From JAAEQG01 sp023133475 (GTDB lineage Bacteria > Planctomycetota > Phycisphaerae > UBA1845), in contig DAOVLE010000016.1 of NCBI GenBank assembly GCA_030631415.1, positions 1 to 40,497 on the forward strand: 40,497 bases of DNA, read 5' to 3'. The notes below the pieces were generated by a model. That model was given only the letters and a program-made list of their open reading frames with translations, was not told the DNA's origin and did no database searches. A program made the translations under genes and the position numbers. This document shows, piece by piece, positions 40,361 to 40,497 of this stretch (positions are counted from its first letter, which is position 1; every line of letters begins with the position of its first letter).

Positions 40361-40497
40361 CGGAAGTTTACAACTAACCTGCTTCCCGGGCTGGCGGTGG
40401 CCGGGGCTCCCGGTTGGTCGCAGCCAGCTAACCTCCTGCTACACCGAAGCTTGCGAAAACGGAAGGCTGGGGCCTAACGGCACGCTATCCGTATTAC

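Overview
The window looks like part of a Planctomycetota chromosome, most likely a Phycisphaerae-type lineage; this is an inference. The grounds are large secreted multidomain proteins ending in EF-hand/dockerin-like tails (Asp/Asn-rich loops with 'VDL.DF' helices), a flagellin plus an oversized FliD, several TPR proteins, G+C-rich coding DNA, and intergenic spaces packed with interspersed palindromes and microsatellites. No rRNA, tRNA, CRISPR array, transposase or phage gene was seen.

Layout. Positions 1-4802 hold a Nudix hydrolase and dapF in close tandem, then two adjacent cytosolic TPR genes. From 4930 to 8740 come a minus-strand secreted proline- and His/Arg-rich coiled-coil protein, a secreted SRPBCC-YciI fusion, an NAD-dependent sugar epimerase and a minus-strand cold-shock-like protein. 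From 9394 to 15322 come a CodA-type amidohydrolase, a secreted protein with four copies of an unnamed repeat, a minus-strand B12-binding/radical SAM protein and two candidate one-helix membrane peptides. From 15839 to 19905 come a C-type lectin/Ig/dockerin-like surface protein, then an Hsp70 that overlaps a small zinc-ribbon/TPR-like gene. From 20253 to 27648 come flagellin, FliD and an exported TPR/HEAT protein. From 28588 to 40360 lie three consecutive gingipain-like (C25) cysteine proteases of 994-1347 residues.

How the genes fit together. Flagellin and the filament cap FliD form an obvious functional pair. The Hsp70 and the overlapping zinc-ribbon gene look translationally coupled and may be a chaperone and its partner. 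The three C25 proteases and the lectin protein share the exported, dockerin-like-tailed design and are probably surface or extracellular proteins. The protease genes are a paralogous array in which the middle gene looks chimeric: its catalytic half resembles the third gene and its C-terminal half resembles the first.

The strongest signal outside genes is the intergenic DNA. Most spacers carry members of several repeat families: a double hairpin built on GGCGGGT/ACCCGCC, a GGTGGG/CCCACC hairpin pair, a GGTCGGGTC palindrome, a GGTGGCCCACCGC element, a modular block of TCGCCGCTAAA units at 23-24 bp spacing, GCAGAGACGCAGAG blocks, and heptamer tandem arrays of four unrelated sequences. They occur in both orientations, are shuffled and nested, and in at least one case appear to provide a gene's stop codon. 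I could not run searches, so family assignments rest on motifs and general knowledge of the families.
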